Below are positions 16,510 to 24,425 of a stretch of DNA of 64,000 nucleotides, piece by piece. The notes under the pieces are model-generated. The model had not been told where the DNA came from. It did not search any database and saw only the letters and a list, made by a program, of their open reading frames with translations. The DNA lies in assembly GCA_021287075.1 (NCBI GenBank), contig JAJTBD010000005.1:62001-126000 (forward strand), given 5' to 3'. This DNA is from Micrococcales bacterium. Lineage in GTDB: Bacteria; Actinomycetota; Actinomycetes; Actinomycetales; Dermatophilaceae. Position 1 is the stretch's first letter; the number at the start of each line of letters is the position of its first letter. Both the position numbers and the translations under genes were made by a program.

Positions 16510-17906
16510 AGCAGCCCCTCCCGCTCGGCGACGGACGGGACCCCGGAGCGGGTCAGGACGTCGAGGTCGAAGTCGGGCTCGGCATGTCTGACGGCGTGGA
16601 CCAGCCCCGGGAGTCGGGCGGCGCGCTGGTGCACATCGGCGCCGTCGAGCGGCCAGCCCTCCACCGGGTGCCGCCAGTTGACCAGGACGAGCTCGCCTGT
16701 GGCAGTGAGGGACTCGAGACAGCTCTTGAGAAGCGAGTCGAGCCTGTCGCCGTCGAGGAAGTAGCCGACCTCGGAGAGCACGATGAGGTCGAAGGCTCCC
16801 CCCGGCCACTCGTCGGGCACTCGGCGCTGTTCCAGCCGCACCCGGTCGGCCACATCGCCGGGGAGGCCCGACAGCCGCTCCGCGGCGACAGCCAGGGCGG
16901 TCGCCGAGACGTCCACACCGACCAACTCGTCGCAGCGCCCGGCGAGCTCGGTGAGCAGTGCCCCGACCGAGCAGCCGACCTCGATCCCGCGGCCATAGCG
17001 CTCCCTCGTCAGGGCGGCGAGGGTGACTGCCCGCTTGCGACGCTCGTACCACCGCGTCTCGACGCCCCACGGGTCGGCCACCTCGGTGTGGAGGCGCTCG
17101 AAGACCTCGGGGTCGGGCACGGTCGCCGGCTCGTCGCTCGAGACGATGAAGGTCTCGTGGCTGCGCTCGAAGTGGGCGAGCAGGTGTGCGGGCAGGAGGG
17201 TCTCGTCGCCTGGCCTGGCCGACAGCGGCGCCACCTGCGAGGTATGCCGCATGATCGCCTGCCGTTTGGCGGTCGCCTCCTCCTGGCTGAGGTCGTGGCG
17301 GACAGCGCGATCCCAGGGGACATCGTCGCCGGATCCCCAGTGCCAGAGCCAGATCGGGAACTCGAGGTGCAGTGCGCTGCACTCCTGGGCCACCTGTCGG
17401 GCGGCCCTCCCGACGGCCTCGTGGTCGGGGTGCCCGTCACCGCTCCATGGCGACAGGACTAGCCCAGGTGACCATCCACCCGAGAGCGAAAGGGTCTGCG
17501 CGACGATCTCGTCCTCGCACTCGGCGAGGCCGCCGTCGGCCAGGTGCAGGCACGTGAGGTCGATCGCGGGGTCGATCTCGTCGAGGGCACTGCGCAGCTC
17601 GCGCAGCCGGCGGGCGCCAAGGCGCTCAGGCGGGTGGGTCGGGGAGTCGGGGTGGGAGCCCTCACCCGCGGTGGCGACGACCACGTGGACGAGCCGGCCG
17701 AGCGTGCAGAGGCGCCGCAACAGGCCTGCCGCGCCGAGGGACTCGTCGTCGGGGTGGGCCGAGAGGACGAGCACGCGACCGTCGGGCAGGGCGTCGACGT
17801 CGAGTGGCTGGAGGCTCGCCAGCCGCGCATCTCCCTGCCACTGAGCCTCGGGTGTGCCGGTGTCGGTGTGCCGGATCATGCGGTCGGCGTTGCCGGCTCC
17901 GGTCAC
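16506..17906 (-). CDS. PIG-L deacetylase fused to a class I SAM-dependent methyltransferase
   Basis: About 466 residues in two domains. The N-terminal LmbE/PIG-L domain has zinc motifs AHPDDESLGAAG and DGHPDHEAVG, as in N-acetylglucosaminyl deacetylases of mycothiol and GPI synthesis. The C-terminal domain (from about 280) has the SAM motif GIEVGCSVGALLTELA, VGVDVS and LIVLSEVGYF, the layout of NodS-like N-methyltransferases. This suggests deacetylation of an acetamido sugar followed by N-methylation. The GTG at 17906 overlaps the previous stop (GTGA); a GTG at 17918 and an ATG at 17867 are also in frame. Confidence 0.84.
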   Translation of the reverse strand: MTGAGNADRMIRHTDTGTPEAQWQGDARLASLQPLDVDALPDGRVLVLSAHPDDESLGAAGLLRRLCTLGRLVHVVVATAGEGSHPDSPTHPPERLGARRLRELRSALDEIDPAIDLTCLHLADGGLAECEDEIVAQTLSLSGGWSPGLVLSPWSGDGHPDHEAVGRAARQVAQECSALHLEFPIWLWHWGSGDDVPWDRAVRHDLSQEEATAKRQAIMRHTSQVAPLSARPGDETLLPAHLLAHFERSHETFIVSSDEPATVPDPEVFERLHTEVADPWGVETRWYERRKRAVTLAALTRERYGRGIEVGCSVGALLTELAGRCDELVGVDVSATALAVAAERLSGLPGDVADRVRLEQRRVPDEWPGGAFDLIVLSEVGYFLDGDRLDSLLKSCLESLTATGELVLVNWRHPVEGWPLDGADVHQRAARLPGLVHAVRHAEPDFDLDVLTRSGVPSVAEREGLL

Positions 17907-18967
17907 CACGGCACGCACCCCGGGCCGTCGGCCAGGAGCGCCCGCCCGAGGGCGGCCTGGTCTCGCTCGGCTTGGTCCTGACGGATATAGACGGCCAGGT
18001 CGGCGGTGCGGCGGGCGTGCTCCTCCTCAAACGCCAGGGGTGCCGGGCCCATCGCGTGACCAGCGGAGGCGATGACGGACTCGGCTGCGGCAGAGACGAT
18101 CTGGCGCACCCGCAGGGCGAGGCGGCTGCCCGCAGCGCCGTCGGCGCGGCCAGCGTCGATCAGCTGTGCGGCCTCGGCCAGAACGGCGCGGCTGGCATGC
18201 ACCTGCGCGTCGACGGCGCCCAGGTGCATCTCGCCGACCTGGTCGAGCTCGCGCTCACCGGCCTGCGCGGCCAGGCGCCGGGCGATGCCCACCATGCCGC
18301 CGTGCCAGACGGCCGCCACACCGATGCCGCCCCACGCGAAGCCGGGACGGGAGAGATACCAGCCCGCGTCGCCCACAGGGACAGCCGCGACATGGGCGAA
18401 GGAGACGGGGGTCGAGGGGACGCCGGACAGGCCGCGGGAGACCCAGCCGTCGCGCTGCACACACACCCCCGGGTCGGCCAGGTCGACGGCAAAGAGGCGA
18501 CGGTCGCCGGTGTCGAGGAACGCGGTGACCAGGGCGTGGGTGAGTGAGCCCGCGAGCGAGCACCAGGGCTTGCTGCCCGTCAGGGTCCAGCCCTCGGGCC
18601 CCTCCTCGGCGGTGAGCCGACAGCCCTGGCCCTCCGCGGCATACACCCCCCAGGTCGAGCGCGTGTCGGTGACGGAGATGGCGTCCAGGCCAGGCACCTC
18701 GCCGGCCTCGGACAGGATCGAGAGGGCGTCGAGGTGGGGCTCGACGACGCGGGCGAGGGTCAGGTCGCGGGCGCCGAGCGAGGCGAGCACCTCCAACAGT
18801 GCGAGGGTCTCCCCGTTGCCGGGGCGCGGCGTGAGGGGGCCAAGGGCGAGCGCGATCTCGACCCCGCGCTCCGCGGCCGGCAGGGGTGGCGCGGCAGCGA
18901 TGACGTCGAGGGCGGGGGTGCTCCGGTGCGAGGGGTCGGCGGCAAGCTGGACGGGGCGGTGGGTCAA
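17903..18967 (-). CDS. acyl-CoA dehydrogenase-like protein
   Basis: 354-residue divergent acyl-CoA dehydrogenase. Recognisable parts are WGVYAAEGQG, the central beta-domain LTGSKPWCSLAGSLTHALVTA, PVSFAHVAAVPVG and a helical C-terminal domain (ASAGHAMGPAPLAFEEEHARR). It is shorter than catabolic ACADs (about 380-400) and the usual catalytic Glu is not obvious, so it may act on an unusual acyl or sugar-linked substrate. The frame opens at a TTG (18967) with GAGAAGAG upstream; this start is uncertain. First gene of the three-gene operon; TAGAGT (minus strand, 19007-19012) is a likely -10. Confidence 0.72.
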   Translation of the reverse strand: MTHRPVQLAADPSHRSTPALDVIAAAPPLPAAERGVEIALALGPLTPRPGNGETLALLEVLASLGARDLTLARVVEPHLDALSILSEAGEVPGLDAISVTDTRSTWGVYAAEGQGCRLTAEEGPEGWTLTGSKPWCSLAGSLTHALVTAFLDTGDRRLFAVDLADPGVCVQRDGWVSRGLSGVPSTPVSFAHVAAVPVGDAGWYLSRPGFAWGGIGVAAVWHGGMVGIARRLAAQAGERELDQVGEMHLGAVDAQVHASRAVLAEAAQLIDAGRADGAAGSRLALRVRQIVSAAAESVIASAGHAMGPAPLAFEEEHARRTADLAVYIRQDQAERDQAALGRALLADGPGCVPW

Positions 18968-19072
18968 GTGAGGGCTCTTCTCGCGCCTGAGAACACGGGC
19001 TTCGGGTCACTCTAGGGAGCCCCACGACAGGTCCGCCTCACCCTGCCGGGTGTCTCACGTCCGAGCGTGCAT

Positions 19073-19078
19073 TACGGT
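19073..19078 (+). promoter_or_regulatory. -10 hexamer, leaderless promoter of the luxR-type gene
   Basis: TACGGT, 6 nt before the ATG at 19085. The same element with nearly the same context (TACGGTGGG-n-ACC-ATG) precedes the gene at 55101. Confidence 0.55.
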
Positions 19079-19084
19079 GGGACC

Positions 19085-19765
19085 ATGACAGATGCCCCCT
19101 CTGACCTGCGCAAACCTCTCACGGCGGCGCTGGTCAACGACTACGACCTTGTGGTGCGGGGGGTCGCCCACATGCTCGACGACTACAAGGACCGGGTCTC
19201 GGTCGTCGAGCTCGACGCGGGCACCGATGTCGCCGAGCCGGTCGACATCGCCCTCTATGACTCCTTCGCGCAGGCGCCCTTCGACGCCGGCGACCTGGCC
19301 GACGTGCTCAACAATCCCAAGGTGCGCCGCGTCGTCGTCTACACCTGGAATCTCCAGAACGACGTGATCCGCATCGCGCTCGAGATGGGTGTCGACGGAT
19401 ACCTGTCCAAAACCCTTCCGGCAGAGGGCCTCGTCAAGGCCCTGGAGCGCATCAACGCGGGCGAGCGCATCGTCAGCCGGGTGCAGACCCAGGTCGAGGA
19501 CGACGAGCTCGTCGGCGGCGACTGGCCCGGCCGCGCCGAGGGCCTGACCCAGCGCGAGTCGGAGATCATCGCCCACATCACCCAGGGCCTGAGCAACCAG
19601 CAGATCGCCTCGACCTGCTATCTGTCGATCAACTCGGTCAAGTCCTATATCCGCTCGGCCTATCGCAAGATGGGCGTCGCCAGCCGCTCCCAGGCGGTGC
19701 TGTGGGGTGTGGAGCACGGCTTCGCGCCAGATCACCTGCGCCGCAAGCGTCCCGAGCTCAGCTGA
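19085..19765 (+). CDS. LuxR/NarL-family response regulator (orphan)
   Basis: 226 residues. The N-terminal half is a receiver-like domain: acidic pair in VNDYDLV, candidate phospho-acceptor D59 (DIALYDSF), VVVYTW and conserved Lys109 (GYLSKTLP). The C-terminal GerE-type helix-turn-helix is LTQRESEIIAHITQGLSNQQ with SINSVKSYIRSAYRKMGV. No sensor kinase is nearby, so it may respond to a distant kinase or be unphosphorylated. The start at ATG 19085 is supported by a leaderless promoter. A hairpin follows the stop. Confidence 0.87.
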   Translation: MTDAPSDLRKPLTAALVNDYDLVVRGVAHMLDDYKDRVSVVELDAGTDVAEPVDIALYDSFAQAPFDAGDLADVLNNPKVRRVVVYTWNLQNDVIRIALEMGVDGYLSKTLPAEGLVKALERINAGERIVSRVQTQVEDDELVGGDWPGRAEGLTQRESEIIAHITQGLSNQQIASTCYLSINSVKSYIRSAYRKMGVASRSQAVLWGVEHGFAPDHLRRKRPELS

Positions 19766-19785
19766 CCGTCTGATCCCTGAGAAAA

Positions 19786-19827
19786 GAGGTATGCCGCGGC
19801 GCTGAGCCAGCGCGCGGCGTACCCCTC
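19786..19827. terminator. F-type hairpin after the luxR-type gene
   Basis: GAGGTATGCCGCG (19786-19798) pairs with CGCGGCGTACC (19813-19823), one mismatch, with an inner GCTG/CAGC stem. It lies 20 nt past the stop. Confidence 0.65.
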
Positions 19828-19840
19828 GTCTGTCTCGCCC

Positions 19841-19900
19841 GCGCTTTAGCCCAGTTGGGCGCAAACGCCCCGGGGCGATCGTGCCCAAGTGGGCTAAAGA
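19841..19900. repeat. two B-type palindromes, head to head
   Basis: An inverse B unit (CGCTTTAGCCCAGTTGGGCG, 19841-19870) followed at once by a direct B unit (GGGCGATCGTGCCCAAGTGG, 19871-19900). Together they form a larger inverted repeat between convergent genes. Confidence 0.7.
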
Positions 19901-19911
19901 GGGGTGGCGGC

Positions 19912-21519
19912 TCAGTCGCGCATGAGGGCGCGGACCTCGTTCTTCTGGATCTTGCCCGTGGCGGTCTTGGGCAGCGACTCGACGACCCGCACCTCCTTGG
20001 GCACCTGGAACCCGGCGAGGTGGGCCTTGGCATGCGCGATCACGCAGGCCTCGATCTCGTGGTCGGGGACCGAGCCGTCGGGCACGACGACCGCGCAGAC
20101 CGCCTCGCTCCAGCGCTCGTGGGGGACACCGATGACGCTGCACTCGGCCACGCCGGGGGCGCCGAGGACGACGGCCTCGACCTGCACCGAGGAGACGTTC
20201 TCGCCGCCCGACTTGATGATGTCCTTGAGGCGGTCGGTGAACCAGACGACACCGTCGTCGTCGAGGTGGCCGATGTCGCCGGAGTGGAACCAGCCGTGCG
20301 CGAAGGCGACCGCGTTGGCGTCGGCGTTGTTCCAGTAGCCGCTGCACACATTGGGCCCGCGATAGACGATCTCGCCGGTGCCGTGCGGCGCGTGCACCTC
20401 GCCCGTCGCCGGGTCCATCGTCTTGGCCAGGACCGATGGCACCTGCGGGCCCCAGGAGTCTGCGGCGGTGTCGCGGTGCTCGGGCCACTGCATGACGGTC
20501 GCGGGGACGACCTCGGTCTGGCCCGAGCCGAGGATGACGCAGGCGTTGGCATACATCGCGTCGACCTTGTCGAGCAGCGGCGCGGGCATCGGGGCCATCG
20601 CATAGACGGCGCAGGTCACCGAGGACAGGTCACGCGGCCGGGCGGCCTGCTCGGCGGCGCACGCCGCGTGCATCATCGGCAGCATCATCGTGTGGGTGAC
20701 CTGGTGCCGCTCGATCGCGTCGAGCGAGGCCGCGGGGTCGAAGGCCATGCCCGCCAGGACGACCGTGCCGCCCATCATGATCACCGGCATCGTGAGGGTG
20801 TTGAGCGCGGTGACGTGGAACATCGGCAGCACGACGAGCATGATCGGTGGTTGGAGCCCCCAGGTCTGGCGCGTGACGATGGCGTTGCTGAGGAGCGCGA
20901 CCGTCAGGGCGGTGTGGCTGACCAGCACGCCCTTGGGACGCGAGGTCGTGCCGGAGGTATAGAGGCACTGGGCGGTGTCGCGGTCGTCGACGATGACGCG
21001 CAGGGGGCCGTCCTCGCCTCGGGCGACGAGCTCATCCCAGCCGATCGTCTCGCGGCCCCCGACCTGCTCGGGGGAGTCCTCGCGCACAACCACGCGGTTG
21101 ACGCCGGGGGTCCCCGCCAGGACGGCCGACAGCAGCGGCCGCATCGCTGCGTCCGCGATGACGATCGGCGCCTGCGCGTCGTTGATGATCCACGCCGTGT
21201 CGTCCGGCGAGAGCAGGAAGTTGAGCGGCATACACACCAATCCCGCTCTGGCGCATGCGTAGTAGGTCGCCAGCATCTGCCACGAGTTCGTCATCATCAG
21301 CGCTACCGGAGTGCCGGGCTCGAGTCCCAGTCCCAGCAGCGCGTGGCCGAGCCGGTCGCTCGTCTCGGCGAGTTGGCGATAGGTGATCTCGCCGTCAGGC
21401 TGGACCACCGCGGTCCGGTGGGGGAAGAGCTCGGCCGTGCGGGTCAGGCTGTCACCGACGTTGACCCGGGTCGCGAGGTTGTAGTCGAGGGGGTCCACCT
21501 GGGACAGGTCGGGCTTCAT
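19912..21519 (-). CDS. AMP-binding acyl-CoA synthetase
   Basis: 535-residue adenylate-forming ligase that activates a carboxylic acid to its CoA thioester. Motifs: P-loop-like LYTSGTTSRPKGV, GSGQTE (A5-like), YRGPNVCSGYWNN, HSGDIGHLDDDG, FTDRLKDIIKSGGENVSS and the catalytic-lysine end KTATGKIQKNEVR. It is the distal gene of a three-gene minus-strand unit (ACAD, SDR, ligase) divergent from the carboxylase operon, and is inferred to activate the substrate of that pathway. Substrate unknown. Confidence 0.9.
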   Translation of the reverse strand: MKPDLSQVDPLDYNLATRVNVGDSLTRTAELFPHRTAVVQPDGEITYRQLAETSDRLGHALLGLGLEPGTPVALMMTNSWQMLATYYACARAGLVCMPLNFLLSPDDTAWIINDAQAPIVIADAAMRPLLSAVLAGTPGVNRVVVREDSPEQVGGRETIGWDELVARGEDGPLRVIVDDRDTAQCLYTSGTTSRPKGVLVSHTALTVALLSNAIVTRQTWGLQPPIMLVVLPMFHVTALNTLTMPVIMMGGTVVLAGMAFDPAASLDAIERHQVTHTMMLPMMHAACAAEQAARPRDLSSVTCAVYAMAPMPAPLLDKVDAMYANACVILGSGQTEVVPATVMQWPEHRDTAADSWGPQVPSVLAKTMDPATGEVHAPHGTGEIVYRGPNVCSGYWNNADANAVAFAHGWFHSGDIGHLDDDGVVWFTDRLKDIIKSGGENVSSVQVEAVVLGAPGVAECSVIGVPHERWSEAVCAVVVPDGSVPDHEIEACVIAHAKAHLAGFQVPKEVRVVESLPKTATGKIQKNEVRALMRD

Positions 21520-21559
21520 GGGAGGTCCTTTCGCGCCGTTGCGAAATCGGAGGGCTGGG

Positions 21560-22375
21560 TCACTCGTCGAGGAAGATGTCGAGCGCGAGGTCGTCGCCGC
21601 CGTAGGCGGACAGGTCGGTGACGCCCTCCTCCCGGAGCACGTCGTCGTCGATGAAGAAGTTGCCGGTGCAGGTGCGCGGGTCGCGCGTCAGCACGGCGTA
21701 TGCCGCGTCGGCCATGATCTCGGGCGTGCGGCTGCGGGCAACCAGCTGCTCGCCGCCGAGGATATTGGCGACGGCGGCTGTCGCGATGGTGGTCCGGGGC
21801 CAGAGGCTGTTGGCCGCGATGCCGTCGGCGCGCAGCTCCTCGGCAAGGCCGAGGGTCACCAGGCTCATGCCGTATTTCGCGATCGTGTAGCCGAGATGAC
21901 GGCCGGCCCACTCGGGGCGCAGGTTGATCGGCGGGGACAGGGTGAGGACGTGGGCGTGGTCGGACTCCCGCAGGTGGGGGAGTGCGGTCTTGGCCAGGAG
22001 GAAGGATCCGCGGCAGTTGATGTCCTGCATCAGGTCATACTTCTTCATCGCCAGGTCGGACGTGTTGGACAGGTCTATCGCGCTGGCGTTGTTGACGACG
22101 ATGTCGATGCCGCCGAAGCGCTCGACGGTCTGCGCCACAGCGTCGGCGACCGACGCCTCGTCGCGGACATCGCCGACGACGGGGAGGGCGTGGCCGCCGG
22201 CCTCCTCGATCCTGGCCGCGGCGGTGTGGATGGTCCCCTCGAGCTTGGGGTGTGGCTCGGCGGTCTTGGCGAGCAGGGCGACGTTGGCGCCGTCGCGGGC
22301 CGCCCGCTGGGCGATGGCCAGGCCGATGCCGCGGCTGCCGCCCGACATCACGATGGTGCGTCCGGCGAGGGTCAT
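21560..22375 (-). CDS. SDR-family oxidoreductase
   Basis: 271-residue short-chain dehydrogenase similar to the HSDL2-like group. Cofactor motif MSGGSRGIGLAIAQRAA, VVNNASAI and the catalytic YTIAKYGMSL are present, with KTAEPHPKLEGTIHTAA after the first strand, characteristic of that group. Second gene of the ACAD-SDR-ligase unit; 40 nt separate it from the ligase gene. It probably oxidises a hydroxyacyl-CoA or alcohol intermediate. Confidence 0.87.
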   Translation of the reverse strand: MTLAGRTIVMSGGSRGIGLAIAQRAARDGANVALLAKTAEPHPKLEGTIHTAAARIEEAGGHALPVVGDVRDEASVADAVAQTVERFGGIDIVVNNASAIDLSNTSDLAMKKYDLMQDINCRGSFLLAKTALPHLRESDHAHVLTLSPPINLRPEWAGRHLGYTIAKYGMSLVTLGLAEELRADGIAANSLWPRTTIATAAVANILGGEQLVARSRTPEIMADAAYAVLTRDPRTCTGNFFIDDDVLREEGVTDLSAYGGDDLALDIFLDE

Positions 22376-22417
22376 GGGTGCGTCCTTGTCATGATGGGGC
22401 GGGTTGTGTGGCCGGCA

Positions 22418-23563
22418 TCAGGCGGGCAGGCCGTCGAGGCGGGCGAGGACCTGGAGCATGACCTCGTCGGCGCCGCCGCCGATGGAGCTGAGCCGCACAT
22501 CCCGCATGAAGCGGGCGGTCCAGGTCTCCTCGATGTAGCCCATGCCGCCGTGGAACTGCAGGCACGCGTCGGCGACCTCGCGGATGAGCCGGCCGGCCTT
22601 GAGCTTGGCGACGGAGGCGAGGCGCGTGATGTCCTCGCCGGCCAGCTGGGTCTCGCAGACGACGAGGTTGTGGCTGCGGAGCAGGTCGACCTCCGACTGG
22701 AGCTCCGCGAGGCGGAAGGCGACGTGCTGCTTGGTCGCGAGCGGTGTGCCGAAGACCTCGCGCTCCTGGACGAACTGGCGGGTGCGTGCCAGTGCCTTGT
22801 CGCAGGCCCCGACGGCGCTGTATGCCGCGAACATCCGCTCGATCACGAACTGGTGCATCTGCTGCTGGAAGCCCCGGCCGGCCTCGCCGATGGTGTTGGC
22901 GACCGGCACGCGGACCTCGTCGAGGACGAGCTCGGCGGTGTCGGAGCAGCGGTTGCCCATCTTGTCGAGGGTGCGCGCGACGGAGAAGCCGGGGGTGTCG
23001 GTCGGCACGATGATCTGCGACATCCCCTTGTAGCCGCCCTCGTCGGAGGTGCGGGCGAGCAGGCAGACCCAGTCGGCCTGCTTGCCGTTGGTGATGTAGA
23101 GCTTGCGGCCCTTGATCACCCAGTCGTCGCCGTCGCGGCGAGCGCGGGTGCGGAGCCGCGAGACGTCGGAGCCGGTGTCGGGCTCGGTCACCCCGATCGC
23201 GGCGACGGAGGTGCCCGCGATCGCGGGGGCGAGGAACTGCTGCTTCTGCTCGTGGGTGCCCAGGCGCGCCAGTGACGGGGTCGCCATCATCGACTGCACG
23301 CCGATGGCCATGCTCACCCCCGCCGCGTCACACCGCCCCAGCTCCTCGGCCGCGATCATCTGGAAGCTGTGGTCGGCTCCCTCGCCGCCGTACTCCGGGT
23401 CGTACTCGATGCCGAGCAGGCCCACCTCGGCGGCCTTGGGGAAGAGCTCGTGGGCGGGGAAGATCCCCTCCCGCTCCCACTCGTCGACGTGGGGATTCAC
23501 CTCGGTGTCAACGAAGTTGCGCACGCTGGCGCGGAAGTCACGGTGGTCGTCGGTGAGCCGCAT
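22418..23563 (-). CDS. acyl-CoA dehydrogenase
   Basis: 381-residue flavoprotein with the complete ACAD signature: [48 protein letters not shown] segment ([20 protein letters not shown]) and the catalytic region [15 protein letters not shown]. It oxidises an acyl-CoA at C2-C3 and passes electrons to ETF. First gene of the minus-strand unit; leaderless -10 TACCTT (minus strand, 23570-23575) lies 6 nt from the ATG, and a TetR-type operator overlaps the -35 region. Confidence 0.92.
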   Translation of the reverse strand: MRLTDDHRDFRASVRNFVDTEVNPHVDEWEREGIFPAHELFPKAAEVGLLGIEYDPEYGGEGADHSFQMIAAEELGRCDAAGVSMAIGVQSMMATPSLARLGTHEQKQQFLAPAIAGTSVAAIGVTEPDTGSDVSRLRTRARRDGDDWVIKGRKLYITNGKQADWVCLLARTSDEGGYKGMSQIIVPTDTPGFSVARTLDKMGNRCSDTAELVLDEVRVPVANTIGEAGRGFQQQMHQFVIERMFAAYSAVGACDKALARTRQFVQEREVFGTPLATKQHVAFRLAELQSEVDLLRSHNLVVCETQLAGEDITRLASVAKLKAGRLIREVADACLQFHGGMGYIEETWTARFMRDVRLSSIGGGADEVMLQVLARLDGLPA

Positions 23564-23569
23564 GACGAG

Positions 23570-23575
23570 AAGGTA
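23570..23575 (-). promoter_or_regulatory. -10 hexamer of the ACAD-SDR-ligase unit
   Basis: TACCTT on the minus strand, 6 nt before the ATG at 23563. The matching -35 region falls inside the operator at 23593-23616. Confidence 0.5.
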
Positions 23576-23592
23576 GCGGGGTTCGATCCAAT

Positions 23593-23616
23593 AAAACAAG
23601 CACCCTTGCTTGTTTT
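23593..23616. promoter_or_regulatory. TetR-type operator in divergent promoter region
   Basis: AAAACAAGCA, CCCT, TGCTTGTTTT: a perfect 10-bp inverted repeat with a 4-nt spacer, strikingly AT-rich in this genome. It lies midway between two divergent genes and covers the -35 positions of both predicted promoters, so a bound repressor would shut both units. The TetR gene that closes the plus-strand operon (31810-32412) is the natural candidate. Confidence 0.8.
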
Positions 23617-23641
23617 CTCGTTCTGTGCCAGTCTGCCCGCC

Positions 23642-24424
23642 ATGAGCGCTGACACCGTGCAGGCCTTCCTCGATGAGAGCGCCGATCTCGACGCCCTCGT
23701 CGCCCCGCTCGACGACGCCGGGTGGCGCACCGACACCCCCGCCGCGGGCTGGACGATCGCCCACCAGATCGCCCATCTGGCGTGGACCGACGAGGTGGCG
23801 CTGGCCGCGGCCACCGACCACGCGGCATTCGCGGCCGTGGGCGAGCAGGCGATGAAAGACCCGCTCGGTTTCGTCGACGCCGAGGCCGAGCGGCTCTCCC
23901 AGCAGCCGTATGCCGCGCTGCTCGCCTCATGGCGCGAGCGGCGGGAGGCGCTCGGGGCCGCCCTGCGCGACGCCGACCCGGCGACCAAGCTCCCGTGGTT
24001 CGGCCCGCCGATGAGCCCGCGCTCGATGGCCACCGCGCGGCTGATGGAGACCTGGGCGCACGGGCAGGACGTCGCCGACGCGCTCGGCGTGCGCCGCGAG
24101 CCGACCGACCGGCTGCGCGACATCGCCCACCTCGGCGTCCGCACGCGCAACTTCGCCTATGCGATCAACGAGCTCGCCCCGCCGGCCGAGGAGTTCCGCA
24201 TCGAGCTGACCGGGCCGTCCGGCGACCTGTGGACCTGGGGGCCGGAGGACGCGGCCGAGCGCGTGACCGGGCCGGCCGAGGACTTCTGCCTCGTCGTCGC
24301 CCAGCGCCGCGAGGCCGAGGACACCGCACTCGTCGCCGAGGGCGAGGAGGCCGCGCGCTGGCTGACCTTCGCCCAGGTCTTCGCCGGCGCACCCAAGGCG
24401 ATGATGCGCGGACGCGAGGCCTGA
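23642..24424 (+). CDS. TIGR03084-family DinB/maleylpyruvate-isomerase-like protein
   Basis: 260-residue protein of the metal-binding DinB-like superfamily. N-terminal [15 protein letters not shown] and [15 protein letters not shown] supply the histidines of the helical-bundle metal site. The family may use a thiol cofactor such as mycothiol, but its function is unknown. First gene of the plus-strand catabolic operon; the next start follows by 1 nt. The upstream hexamer CAGTCT (23629-23634), 7 nt before the ATG, resembles the leaderless promoters of the window. Confidence 0.8.
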   Translation: MSADTVQAFLDESADLDALVAPLDDAGWRTDTPAAGWTIAHQIAHLAWTDEVALAAATDHAAFAAVGEQAMKDPLGFVDAEAERLSQQPYAALLASWRERREALGAALRDADPATKLPWFGPPMSPRSMATARLMETWAHGQDVADALGVRREPTDRLRDIAHLGVRTRNFAYAINELAPPAEEFRIELTGPSGDLWTWGPEDAAERVTGPAEDFCLVVAQRREAEDTALVAEGEEAARWLTFAQVFAGAPKAMMRGREA

Positions 24425-24425
24425 C

